Shown piece by piece: positions 21,955 to 30,316 of a DNA stretch of 36,809 nucleotides. Where the stretch lies: positions 1 to 36,809 of the forward strand of contig LVBI01000043.1 of assembly GCA_001603145.1 (NCBI GenBank), read 5' to 3'. The notes under the pieces were generated by a model, which searched no databases, was not told where the DNA came from, and saw only the letters and a program-made list of their open reading frames with translations. Source of the DNA: Spirochaetales bacterium Spiro_07 (GTDB lineage Bacteria; Spirochaetota; Spirochaetia; Treponematales; Treponemataceae). A program made the position numbers and the translations under genes. Every line of letters starts with the position of its first letter. The first letter of the stretch is position 1.

Positions 21955-23478
21955 TTACAGCATACTTGCAATCTCTTTGACATTTTCAGATGCGGTCGAA
22001 ATATTGCCCGTGCTCTGTGAAAAGCTTTCGATGCCTTGCGCAATTTGCTGCAGCGTTATAAAAATCTGCTCGCTTGCGCTTGTAAGCTGGTTTACGGTGT
22101 CCAGAATCTCGTGCGAGCTAGAAGCTGTTGCTTTTGATGATTCCATAATGCTTTCGAAACCGCTTTCAAGAGAGCGTGCGCTTTCGCAGCCTGAATCAAT
22201 CTGCGCCGTGCCTTTTTCGCTATCAAGAATGAGCGTATCTGAAGCCTTTTGAATTTCAGCGATTATTTCGCGGATTTCCTTGATACTATCAATGATATTA
22301 TCTGAAAGGCGGCGGATTTCAGTTGCAACAATGTGGAAATTCTTGCCAGCTTCGCCGGAACTTGAAGCTTCAAGCTCTGCGTTGAACGCAATGATTTTTG
22401 TCTGGTCTGCAACATTATTGATAATGCTGACGATATCCCAGATTCCGTTTATTTTGCTGTTCAGCTCTTTTATTCCGTCTATCGTAAGAATGTTTGTGTT
22501 CTTTATGTTCAGAAGTTCCTGCACATTGTTCTGCAACGCCTGGCTGCCCGAAAGCACGGCATCACGCGATTTTTCGGCAAGACTTGTGACCTGCTTGATT
22601 TTTTCGCCTATGTTGTTCGCAAGCTCAGTTGAATCATGCATCGTGGCGACAATCTCTTTTACAGCCGCTGTCTGATTCTGGCTGTTTTCCGCATTCTGTT
22701 TTGTTGCATCGGCAAGATGCTGCGTTTCAGCCAGCAAGTTGTTGCTTATAGTTTTTTCGTTTCTCTGAATCGTTTTTGTAATTACTTTGAATACAATGAA
22801 AAACTCAACAAGGCTTGTTACCCAACCAATCAAACAATAGATGAGGAACGTATTATAACCGTCTGTTCTGGAATTAAGGATAATGCCGTAAGGCACGGTC
22901 ATCATGTTTATTATTGATGCATCGACAGAAGCCCACATAGCGACATTCTGCACACGCGAAAGATTTTCGCTGAGTTTTATGCCAATCTGCCGCATCTGGC
23001 CTGCCATATAAATTCTTTTTACAAGAACATAGTTGACTGTATAGCACATAAAACCCGTAGCAACAGACTGCATTTCAATCAAAGTGAAAGTAATCGGATT
23101 GAACGGCGCAATTCCTTTTGCAGAAGAAATAATTGCGGTTGAACCAGCACCTAACAAGAAACCGATAACATGTGCAATTATGATAATCAAGTCATAATTG
23201 CGATAAGCTTTCTCACAATAATCAAAATCGTCTTTTGTTAGCGACTCCGGATTTGCTTTTCCTTTTTCTATGATTTTTTCAAACGTTGTCAAGAGCGGCC
23301 ACTGAAAGAAGGAACAAATTGCAATAAGACAAAGTGTTATAAAGAATGTGGGTGCAAAGCCCAGAATTATTTCCGAAGGTTTTTCGTAGATAAAACCATA
23401 ATGAAAAATTCTGAGAAAAAAAACACCTGCATAAGTTGTAATTAAAATTGTGTTTAAATATCGTTTGAAAGTTTTCAT
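21955..23478 (-). CDS. Methyl-accepting chemotaxis protein with multi-pass N-terminal membrane domain
   Basis: 507 aa. Instead of a periplasmic sensor it has about five or six N-terminal membrane helices (residues 1-240) and no HAMP domain that I can see. The signalling domain has the hairpin tip ADQTKIIAFNAELEASSSGE followed by NFHIVATEIRRLSDNI. It probably senses a membrane-embedded or intracellular cue. A GGAGG site lies upstream. It follows the cyclase gene by 12 bp, so it belongs to the chemosensory operon. Its signalling region is clearly related to, but more divergent than, those of the two receptors at the operon's start. Confidence 0.9.
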   Translation of the reverse strand: MKTFKRYLNTILITTYAGVFFLRIFHYGFIYEKPSEIILGFAPTFFITLCLIAICSFFQWPLLTTFEKIIEKGKANPESLTKDDFDYCEKAYRNYDLIIIIAHVIGFLLGAGSTAIISSAKGIAPFNPITFTLIEMQSVATGFMCYTVNYVLVKRIYMAGQMRQIGIKLSENLSRVQNVAMWASVDASIINMMTVPYGIILNSRTDGYNTFLIYCLIGWVTSLVEFFIVFKVITKTIQRNEKTISNNLLAETQHLADATKQNAENSQNQTAAVKEIVATMHDSTELANNIGEKIKQVTSLAEKSRDAVLSGSQALQNNVQELLNIKNTNILTIDGIKELNSKINGIWDIVSIINNVADQTKIIAFNAELEASSSGEAGKNFHIVATEIRRLSDNIIDSIKEIREIIAEIQKASDTLILDSEKGTAQIDSGCESARSLESGFESIMESSKATASSSHEILDTVNQLTSASEQIFITLQQIAQGIESFSQSTGNISTASENVKEIASML

Positions 23479-23490
23479 GCAGCCTCCAAG

Positions 23491-25338
23491 TTATTTCGTT
23501 GTAAATGCAATTGCGCCGTCCCAGTTTTCCGGCGGATTTTCGATGAAGTCTTCGCAACGCGAAAGCATGAGCTTTGCAGCTTTGTCACCTTCTGCAGCAG
23601 CAAGCGCTTTTGTAAAATAGTCGCGTGCAAGATTCCAGATTCCCTGCTTGTACAAATCCATGCCTTTTATGTATGCATCTTTGTATTCTGGCGGGAATTC
23701 GTCTTCGCTGCGGTCAACGGCGTAAATAGGCACGGCGTTTTTCTTGCCTTTTACGCGCACGTCGTCAAGATGCCTAAAGCAGAATGAATCTTCGCCCGCG
23801 TCTTCGCGTACGCTGTCGCTGACAAGAATCTGCGTGCCGTATGTCTTTGTAAGCCCTTCAAGGCGGCTCGCAAGGTTTACGCTGTCGCCGATAACAGAAT
23901 AGTCTGTCTTGTCTTTTGAGCCGATTGAGCCGACGATTACATCGCCGTAATGGATTCCGATTCCGATGTTGAATTCCATTCCGTCCGGCAGCACGAGATC
24001 GCCGATTTCTACATTCGGAAGCATTGCGCGCATCTCAAATGCGGCTGCAACGGCGCGACGGCAGTTGTCTTCGTAGCTTACAGGCGTGCCGAATTCAGCC
24101 ATAATCGCATCGCCGATGAATTTATCAATCGTTCCGCCATGCTTTTTGATAATATCAACCATCATAGAGAAATAGCGGTTAAGGAACGCAACCAGAACAT
24201 CCGGCTTGTTCTTTTCACTGATGTTCGTGAACGAGCGGATGTCGCTGAAAAGAATTGCAACAGCGCGCGTTTCGCCGACGGCAACTTTTTCGTCTGTGTC
24301 GTCAACCTGCATAACAAGGCTGTCAATAATCTGGTCTGGAACAAAGCGGCCGAACGCGCGGCGGATGCGCTTTTCAAAGAACATCTTCTTTTTGACAATC
24401 AAAGCCTTTTCAAAGATTGCGCCAGCATTTTTTGCGCAGAACGAAAAGAAATCCTGCTTTTCGCTTGTAATATTGCCTTCGCTAACGATATGAACAGTTC
24501 CGAAATAATTTTTCTCGTCAGTTGATTTCAGATTTTCACTTTCATAGCTTGAAAGCTGAACTTTTGTGCTGTAAAAGCGGTTCAGTTCAGGCTTGGCTTC
24601 AAGCTTTTTGGGAACAACCTTTGAAGCGTTGTAATCAGTCTGATTTTTTTCAAAATCAGCGGCGCAAACATTGAGAAAATCTGAAATTTCTTTTTCGCCC
24701 ATGTTTTCAGAGCAGACATAATAGCCGTGCGGCCCGTCGTTCTCAACTATATAAAGCGACGCAATCGGCACTTCGCAAATTTCAGCGACAAGCAACAGAA
24801 AAGTCCGCACCATTTCTTCCATATTCTCAATCGCGTCTACAAGGTTGATAATTTTTGAGAAAATCGTATTTTTGTAGGAATCACTGTACAGAAGCTCGGC
24901 CGTGTTTGTGAACAAAAGCGAATCATCGAAAGTTTTCTTTATCTGGGAAACTGATATCTTGTCGATTTTCGAAGAAGAAAGCGAAGCAAGCTCTTCTACG
25001 TTCAGAACGAGCGTTTTAGGGTCAAGCCGCACAAACGCATTTGCGCCGCTTGCCATTGCGAATGATTCGTCAAGCGGTGTCGGAACGTTCGCGTATATTC
25101 CGATTGTCAGATTTTTGAAGCAGCTTAACGAGCGCACAATCCGCACAATTTCAAAGCTATGCGGTTTTTGAATATCAGAATTCAGCAGAAATAAGTCGGG
25201 CTGAAAATCAAAAAGCGTGTAGATTGCTTCCTTTCCGCTTGCGGTAAATTGAACCGTGTAGTCATCGTTATCCAGAGTTGTGGTAAAAAGCTTTTGCAAT
25301 GTCACGGAAGTTTCAAGTATAAGAATTTTCTTACTCAT
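23491..25338 (-). CDS. Class III adenylate/guanylate cyclase with pseudo-receiver and GAF-like N-terminus
   Basis: 615 aa. Residues 1-120 have a receiver fold (MSKKILILETSVTLQK), but the phosphoacceptor position is Asn53 (LFLLNSDI) and the conserved Lys is Arg (FVRLDP), so it should not be phosphorylated. Residues about 160-320 look like a GAF domain (AEICEVPIASLYIVENDG). The class III cyclase domain (about 345-540) has both metal-binding aspartates in ILFSDIRSFT and KFIGDAIMAEFGTP, plus DYSVIGDSVNLASRLEGL. A helical TPR-like tail follows. It makes cAMP or cGMP in the cytoplasm. It lies 10 bp after cheA, so chemosensory control of nucleotide synthesis is likely. Confidence 0.9.
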   Translation of the reverse strand: MSKKILILETSVTLQKLFTTTLDNDDYTVQFTASGKEAIYTLFDFQPDLFLLNSDIQKPHSFEIVRIVRSLSCFKNLTIGIYANVPTPLDESFAMASGANAFVRLDPKTLVLNVEELASLSSSKIDKISVSQIKKTFDDSLLFTNTAELLYSDSYKNTIFSKIINLVDAIENMEEMVRTFLLLVAEICEVPIASLYIVENDGPHGYYVCSENMGEKEISDFLNVCAADFEKNQTDYNASKVVPKKLEAKPELNRFYSTKVQLSSYESENLKSTDEKNYFGTVHIVSEGNITSEKQDFFSFCAKNAGAIFEKALIVKKKMFFEKRIRRAFGRFVPDQIIDSLVMQVDDTDEKVAVGETRAVAILFSDIRSFTNISEKNKPDVLVAFLNRYFSMMVDIIKKHGGTIDKFIGDAIMAEFGTPVSYEDNCRRAVAAAFEMRAMLPNVEIGDLVLPDGMEFNIGIGIHYGDVIVGSIGSKDKTDYSVIGDSVNLASRLEGLTKTYGTQILVSDSVREDAGEDSFCFRHLDDVRVKGKKNAVPIYAVDRSEDEFPPEYKDAYIKGMDLYKQGIWNLARDYFTKALAAAEGDKAAKLMLSRCEDFIENPPENWDGAIAFTTK

Positions 25339-25348
25339 TCGTCTGCTC

Positions 25349-27448
25349 CTATTCTCCTACAAGTCCTTTGATTACGTTGATAAGATTTCCGCGCTTGAAA
25401 TCTCCTTTCGGAATTATTGCGCTTGCCCGAAGCCGCTCAAATTCCTGCACTGCGTTCGGATTCTGGTCTGCTGAAACAACAACAACAGGCGCATCTTTGT
25501 ACTGTTCCATGCGGCGCAAGTTGTCAAGAAGCACAAGACCTGTCATGCGCGGCATATCTCTGTCAGTCAAAATCAAGTCATATTGCTTTGCCTTAGACTT
25601 TTCAAGCGCATCAACGCCGTCAAAAGCAGTGTCAACAACAAAGCCTGCGCTTTCGAGAATTGATTTTTCAATCTGCCGTGTCGTGTCAGAATCATCAACA
25701 ACCAAAATGCGCACAGTGCGTTTCTTGGTTGCGGCCTCATATTTCTTGATATCGTAGCCGCGCAAAGACTTAAACTTTTTGAGAATATCTGGAACATGCA
25801 GAATCGGCACAATGTCGTAATGCTCGTCGAATACAATGCCTTGCAGAATCGAAAAATTGCGGAACGATTTAGGCAGCGGTTTTACGACAAGCGAAACATA
25901 CTGCTGTACCTGCTCAACGATGATACCGATCCGCTGCTCCATATATTCAGCGATAAGGATTGAATCTGCATCTTGCGCGACAAAACCTTTCTGGTCATCA
26001 AACAAAGACGAAAGCGAGAAACACGGAATGAGCTGACTTTCGAGCTTGATGTAGCTCTGATTTTGCAGCGTAATATATTCGCTTTTCTTTCTATATATGA
26101 TGTCAACAATATGCTGCGAAGGAATGAGGTACTTCGTCTTGTTTGAGCTGACGAAAAGCCCCTGCAACGTAGAAAGCGAAAGCGGAAAGTGCAAAATGAA
26201 CGATGTGCCTTTGCCCGGCGTGCTTTCGATTTTGATTCTTCCTTTGATTTTTTCCACGTTCGACCAAACAACGTCAAGCCCGACGCCGCGGCCAGAAAGC
26301 TCGGTAACTTTATCTTTTGTTGAAAAGCCCGACTGGAACAAGAACTGCGTAAGTTCGCGCTCGCTCATGTTCTTGATTTCTTCAGTCCGTTCAGGGTAAA
26401 GCTTTATTGCTTTTGAGCTGATTTTTTCGTAATCAAGGCCGCGGCCGTCATCGCTTATCTTAAGCTCGATGTACTTTGCTTCTCGTTCACAAGTTATGCT
26501 GATTGTGCCTTCTTCGCTCTTTCCGGCAGCCTTGCGCTCTTCCGGAGATTCAATTCCGTGGTCGAGCGCGTTGCGTATCAAGTGCATGAGAATGTCGCCC
26601 AGCTCTTCAAGAATAACCTTGTCGATAGCGATATCAACTTCAGGAATTATGCACTGAACTTTCTTTTTGAGGTTCATCGCCTCAAGTGCGATTGTATTTT
26701 CAAGCGGGCGCAAAACAATGCTTATCGGAAGCATTCTAAGGTCAAAGACTTGTTCCTGCACACTGAAAATCGAAGTTTCAAGCGCATAAATGTCGTTTTC
26801 AAACTGCTTGCGTATCTTTGAAAGCTCGTGGCTGTCAGTCTTTTCCTCGAATTTCTGAAGCTCATCAAGCTGATGCTTCAAATGGAATTCGCGTGTAATC
26901 ATCGTGTCAAAAGCTGTGATGATTTCGTTTACGCGCGAAAGCTTTATGCGGATTGACTGAATATCGTTGACGTTTTCAGCAAGTTCTTCATCATCATCGT
27001 CTTCAAGGCCGCCGTTTTTTGAGCGGTTGATTTCAGCGATGAACGCATCTATATCGATAAGCTCGCCTGCTGCAAGCTTGTCGCAATATTGCAGATAAAG
27101 CTCGATATTGCTATCGTCTGTGCCTGTTTTGGCAATTTTAGAAACACATTCCGCAATTTTATCAGCAACGGCAAAGACAAGCCTTACAAGCCTGTCTGAA
27201 TTCTGAACCTTGCCGTCTTTTACGCTTTTGTAAATATCCTCGACCGCATGCGCAAGCTTTTCGATTGTCGGAAAGCCGAGCATTCGCGAATTTCCTTTGA
27301 TTGTATGCAAATTCCTAAGAAGCCGCGTCATTACATCAGCGTCGTTTGAGGTTGATTTCAAGGTGATTATGTCTTTCCGTGAGGATTCCAAAAGTTCCTT
27401 TACCTCGGAAACATAGCTTTCGGTGATATCGCTTGCGATTTTAGCCAT
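25349..27448 (-). CDS. cheA: Hybrid chemotaxis histidine kinase CheA with C-terminal receiver
   Basis: 699 aa from the ATG at 27448 (MAKIASDITESYVSEVKELL) with GGGGGT upstream. The HPt domain has His48 in LHTIKGNSRMLGF. A dimerisation helix pair is near residues 185-260. The ATPase domain has N box HLIRNALDHGIESPEER and G boxes SDDGRGLDY and SGRGVGLDVVWSNV. A CheW-like P5 domain follows, then a receiver (about 575-699) with ILVVDDSDTTR, Asp in ILTDRDMP and Lys in IIPKGDF, all intact. No obvious CheY-binding P2 domain is seen. It overlaps cheR by 8 bp. The attached receiver may act as phosphate sink or output because no cheY is present. Confidence 0.95.
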   Translation of the reverse strand: MAKIASDITESYVSEVKELLESSRKDIITLKSTSNDADVMTRLLRNLHTIKGNSRMLGFPTIEKLAHAVEDIYKSVKDGKVQNSDRLVRLVFAVADKIAECVSKIAKTGTDDSNIELYLQYCDKLAAGELIDIDAFIAEINRSKNGGLEDDDDEELAENVNDIQSIRIKLSRVNEIITAFDTMITREFHLKHQLDELQKFEEKTDSHELSKIRKQFENDIYALETSIFSVQEQVFDLRMLPISIVLRPLENTIALEAMNLKKKVQCIIPEVDIAIDKVILEELGDILMHLIRNALDHGIESPEERKAAGKSEEGTISITCEREAKYIELKISDDGRGLDYEKISSKAIKLYPERTEEIKNMSERELTQFLFQSGFSTKDKVTELSGRGVGLDVVWSNVEKIKGRIKIESTPGKGTSFILHFPLSLSTLQGLFVSSNKTKYLIPSQHIVDIIYRKKSEYITLQNQSYIKLESQLIPCFSLSSLFDDQKGFVAQDADSILIAEYMEQRIGIIVEQVQQYVSLVVKPLPKSFRNFSILQGIVFDEHYDIVPILHVPDILKKFKSLRGYDIKKYEAATKKRTVRILVVDDSDTTRQIEKSILESAGFVVDTAFDGVDALEKSKAKQYDLILTDRDMPRMTGLVLLDNLRRMEQYKDAPVVVVSADQNPNAVQEFERLRASAIIPKGDFKRGNLINVIKGLVGE

Positions 27449-28310
27449 CGGCTTTACCCCCTGTTTTTTTGTGGAAATAGAAAACGCTGCCGTCAACGTT
27501 TTTTTCGAGCGACGGCGGAATTATAGTCGAATCAGTCTGTGCAATTTCGCTCATTGAAACGAAAAGCAGCCCGTCTTCCGCAAGGCACTTATCAGCAAGC
27601 GTATGCAGAATGCGCGCACGGAGTTCCTGACTGAAATAGATAAACACATTGCGCAGAAAAATTATGTTCTGATTTCTTGGCAGAAGCGCGGCGCATTGCG
27701 GTGAATCGATTTCAGAAAGATTGAGCTGCATTGTATTTATGCAAGACTTAATCTCTTTTGAAAACTCCACCTTTCCGTCGCTGCGCTTGAACGGAACAAT
27801 CAAATCTTGAAAAGCCGTTCCGTCAACCGGACGGAGCGACGTGCCAAGAAAAAGCCCGCGCCGGCAATGTTCCAGCACTTCAGAATTGATGTCGCTTGCA
27901 GTGACGTAAGGCTTTATGCCGCAAGTCTTTGCAAGCAGCGCTAAAGAATATGCTTCTTCACCATAAGAACAAGCGGCGCTCCACATTCTGATTTCTGTGT
28001 CTGGCGATTTTAGACGCCATTGCGGAAAGATTTTGTCATGCAAAAGCGCAAACTGCTTTTCTTCGCGGAAAAAGTACGTTTCATTTACAGTGCTTCCGTT
28101 TACAAGCCCCGCAAAAAGCTCTTTGTTTAATAAAAGCTGTTCCTTGTAGCCTTGCACCGAGAGCTTCATCTCTGCGATTTTCTTTTCGATATAAGACTTT
28201 ATGCCGTCACGGTGGCTGGCGCGCGGAATAATGCCGGTACGCTCAGTCAATATCGTGATAAAAGAGTTCAATTCGTCTTGTGTGAGTTGTACAGCCGTAT
28301 TCTGAATCAT
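27441..28310 (-). CDS. cheR: Chemoreceptor glutamate methyltransferase CheR
   Basis: 289 aa. It transfers methyl groups from S-adenosylmethionine to glutamates of chemoreceptors. The N-terminal helical domain (1-85) leads into NGSTVNETYFFREEKQF. The SAM-binding motif appears as WSAACSYGEEAYSLAL, the acidic residue of the next motif in VTASDINSEVL, and IIFLRNVFIYFS is the late conserved strand. No C-terminal receptor-tethering pentapeptide pocket is evident. It overlaps cheB by 4 bp (ATGA) and cheA by 8 bp. Confidence 0.95.
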   Translation of the reverse strand: MIQNTAVQLTQDELNSFITILTERTGIIPRASHRDGIKSYIEKKIAEMKLSVQGYKEQLLLNKELFAGLVNGSTVNETYFFREEKQFALLHDKIFPQWRLKSPDTEIRMWSAACSYGEEAYSLALLAKTCGIKPYVTASDINSEVLEHCRRGLFLGTSLRPVDGTAFQDLIVPFKRSDGKVEFSKEIKSCINTMQLNLSEIDSPQCAALLPRNQNIIFLRNVFIYFSQELRARILHTLADKCLAEDGLLFVSMSEIAQTDSTIIPPSLEKNVDGSVFYFHKKTGGKADG

Positions 28311-29293
28311 TCGCCCACCAGTTCCAATATCCGCTTTGCAATCTCTCCGCGTGGCAAAACCTCTTTAGCACCACCGGCTTCAATTGCTGCGGCAGGCATT
28401 CCGAACACGGCGCAAGTCGATTTATCTTCAACGATTGTCCAGCCGCCGTTGTCGCAGATTTCTTTGCAACCGTCTGCGCCGTCTGCGCCCATTCCTGTAA
28501 GAAGCACAGCAAGGCAATGCTTTTTATAAAGCCTTGACGCGCTTCTGAAAAGCTTGTTCACGGCGGGGCGCAAAAACCGTTCAGGCTCTTCGTTAGAAAG
28601 CCTTAAAACAGGTTTGCCGTCCGGCTTTACATAATCAATAACGAGGTGCTTGTCTGCCGGAGCCATGTACAAGTTGCCGGCTTTTGCTTCTTCGCCGTTT
28701 TCTGCAAGCTTAACATGAAAATTTGTGCATACGCCCGAAAGCCAGTCTGCCATGTTTTTGTCTGCACCAACTTCGATATGCTGTGTGTACAAAACTGCAA
28801 GCGGGAAATTGCTGCCCAAGCCGGAAATGACTTCTGAAACAGCGGAAGGGCCGCCTGTTGATGCGCCGATGCACAAAATCTTGAACGGGCCACTCTCTTC
28901 GCTGCTACAGTCAGCAACTTTGGATGCACCGTTTGTAAGCTTCTTCAAAACCGGAATGAGCGTGCTGAAAAAATCTTTAGTGTAGCCTTTAAGGCCCGGC
29001 TTCAGCATTATTTCTGCCGGCTTTAAGAAAGGCGGAACAACAGCAGAAGCTTCGGTCAAAATCAGAACAGGCACGTGCATGTCACAGCACAGCTGCTTGA
29101 ACGACTCGATTTCGTTGTCATCTCTGATGTCAGTGCCGCTGATTACTACATCGGGCCGCTCCGATTCTGCTGCGCGCAGAACTTTCTTGCCGTTAGACAC
29201 CGAAGCAACAATTTCGATTCCGTCATATTTTTTGAGATTTTGTTCTAGAATCGCGCGTACAACAGCAGAACCGTCTGCAATAATGACCTTCAT
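28307..29293 (-). CDS. cheB: Chemoreceptor methylesterase CheB with degenerate receiver
   Basis: 328 aa. The C-terminal esterase (about 145-328) has the catalytic triad regions intact: Ser in CIGASTGGPSAV, His in LYTQHIEVGAD, Asp in LTGMGADGADG. The N-terminal receiver (1-110) is unusual: the acidic pair reads ADGS (one Asp), and the phosphoacceptor position is Gly53 in DVVISGTDI, with Asp55 two residues on; Lys in MLKPG is kept. Phosphorylation-dependent activation by CheA is therefore doubtful. It lies between the CheW-like gene (11-bp gap) and cheR (4-bp overlap). Confidence 0.93.
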   Translation of the reverse strand: MKVIIADGSAVVRAILEQNLKKYDGIEIVASVSNGKKVLRAAESERPDVVISGTDIRDDNEIESFKQLCCDMHVPVLILTEASAVVPPFLKPAEIMLKPGLKGYTKDFFSTLIPVLKKLTNGASKVADCSSEESGPFKILCIGASTGGPSAVSEVISGLGSNFPLAVLYTQHIEVGADKNMADWLSGVCTNFHVKLAENGEEAKAGNLYMAPADKHLVIDYVKPDGKPVLRLSNEEPERFLRPAVNKLFRSASRLYKKHCLAVLLTGMGADGADGCKEICDNGGWTIVEDKSTCAVFGMPAAAIEAGGAKEVLPRGEIAKRILELVGE

Positions 29294-29304
29294 TCCGATA
29301 TTCC

Positions 29305-29826
29305 TTATTTTGCCTTTATAAGCCCAGCAGAAAAGAATTTTCTCAGCAAATTGTCAGGTGATATAAGAATTTGCTTGCGCAGCAGATTTTTGTTTCTGCT
29401 GTCTGATTGAAAACCGATTGCACAAACGCCGCATTCCAGCTGACGCGGACGGATGCCCTGCGGAAGCAGGCGCAAGTTTGTGATATCGATTATCTTGCTT
29501 GAAATTGAGCTGTTCACCGAAAGTGCAAAGTTGCCGCTTGCGGGCAGCGCAGTTTCTGTATAGTTTACGACAGCTTTTTGCACGTCACGCTCAAAATCTT
29601 GCATTTTCATTACGAGAACAACATTACATTCTTCAGCCGGATTGCACAGGAATTCTTTTTCGAGAAGATTTCCGATGTGAATGTGCGGCAACGTTTCGCG
29701 GTTGAACACGATGTTCCGCACACCGTTTTCAACATCAAGATAAATGCCGAAAACAACGTACTTGCTCTGAATGAGAAAATCTACTGTATCGTATGCAATG
29801 CAAGTAAAATGGTTATGCACTTCCAA
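29305..29826 (-). CDS. Possible divergent CheW-like protein (TTG start)
   Basis: 173 aa from a TTG codon at 29826, with AAGGA 6 bp upstream, overlapping the end of cheW by 14 bp. No signal peptide or membrane helix. The first half (YVVFGIYLDVENG, FNRETLPHIHIGNLLEKEF) resembles the beta-barrel and the PxID-like turn of CheW, and the second half (IDITNLRLLPQGIRPRQLE) could be its continuation, but the match is weak. Lying between cheW and cheB it is surely part of the chemosensory complex; the family call is tentative. Confidence 0.55.
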   Translation of the reverse strand: MEVHNHFTCIAYDTVDFLIQSKYVVFGIYLDVENGVRNIVFNRETLPHIHIGNLLEKEFLCNPAEECNVVLVMKMQDFERDVQKAVVNYTETALPASGNFALSVNSSISSKIIDITNLRLLPQGIRPRQLECGVCAIGFQSDSRNKNLLRKQILISPDNLLRKFFSAGLIKAK

Positions 29827-30316
29827 GGTCTTTCCTTATTAGCGTTTCAAAAGCTGCCGGATTCAGCGCAGGAATTTCTTCGTTGCCATAAGCGAGAGTC
29901 CCTAAGAAAAATCCTTCTTCGTTGCCACCTGGAATAAGATTCAAGTCGCCTTCTTCCATTTCTGTAAAGAACAGAATATCTGAAATATGAAGCGAAAGCT
30001 GATCATCGACCTGCTTCAAAATCATGAAAAGCGGCTCTTCTGGCGGCGTAGTTTCTGTGTCGCCGATTAACGAACGCGGATTAACCACAGTAAAAGGGTC
30101 TCCGCGCCTGTTCAAGACACCTTCGATATATGAAGGCATGAACGGCAGCTTGTACACCGACACATCGCGGATAATTTCAAGAACATCACCAGAACGCACA
30201 GCATATTTTTTATTGGCGATAAGAAAAACAAGCCACGTGGTCATGTGTTTTTCTTCAGTGTTCTCCACAACCTCTTTGTTGTTGGCAGCTATCTGATCTA
30301 TAATTTCTTCGTTCAT
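29813..30316 (-). CDS. cheW: CheW chemotaxis coupling protein
   Basis: 167 aa. An N-terminal extension of about 25 acidic residues precedes the CheW fold: TTWLVFLIANKKYAVRSGDV, LPFMPSYIEGVLNRRGDPFT and VVNPRSLIG are the diagnostic strands. CheW couples receptor tips to CheA in the cytoplasmic array. GAGG precedes the ATG, which overlaps the chemoreceptor stop as ATGA. Confidence 0.92.
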   Translation of the reverse strand: MNEEIIDQIAANNKEVVENTEEKHMTTWLVFLIANKKYAVRSGDVLEIIRDVSVYKLPFMPSYIEGVLNRRGDPFTVVNPRSLIGDTETTPPEEPLFMILKQVDDQLSLHISDILFFTEMEEGDLNLIPGGNEEGFFLGTLAYGNEEIPALNPAAFETLIRKDLGSA

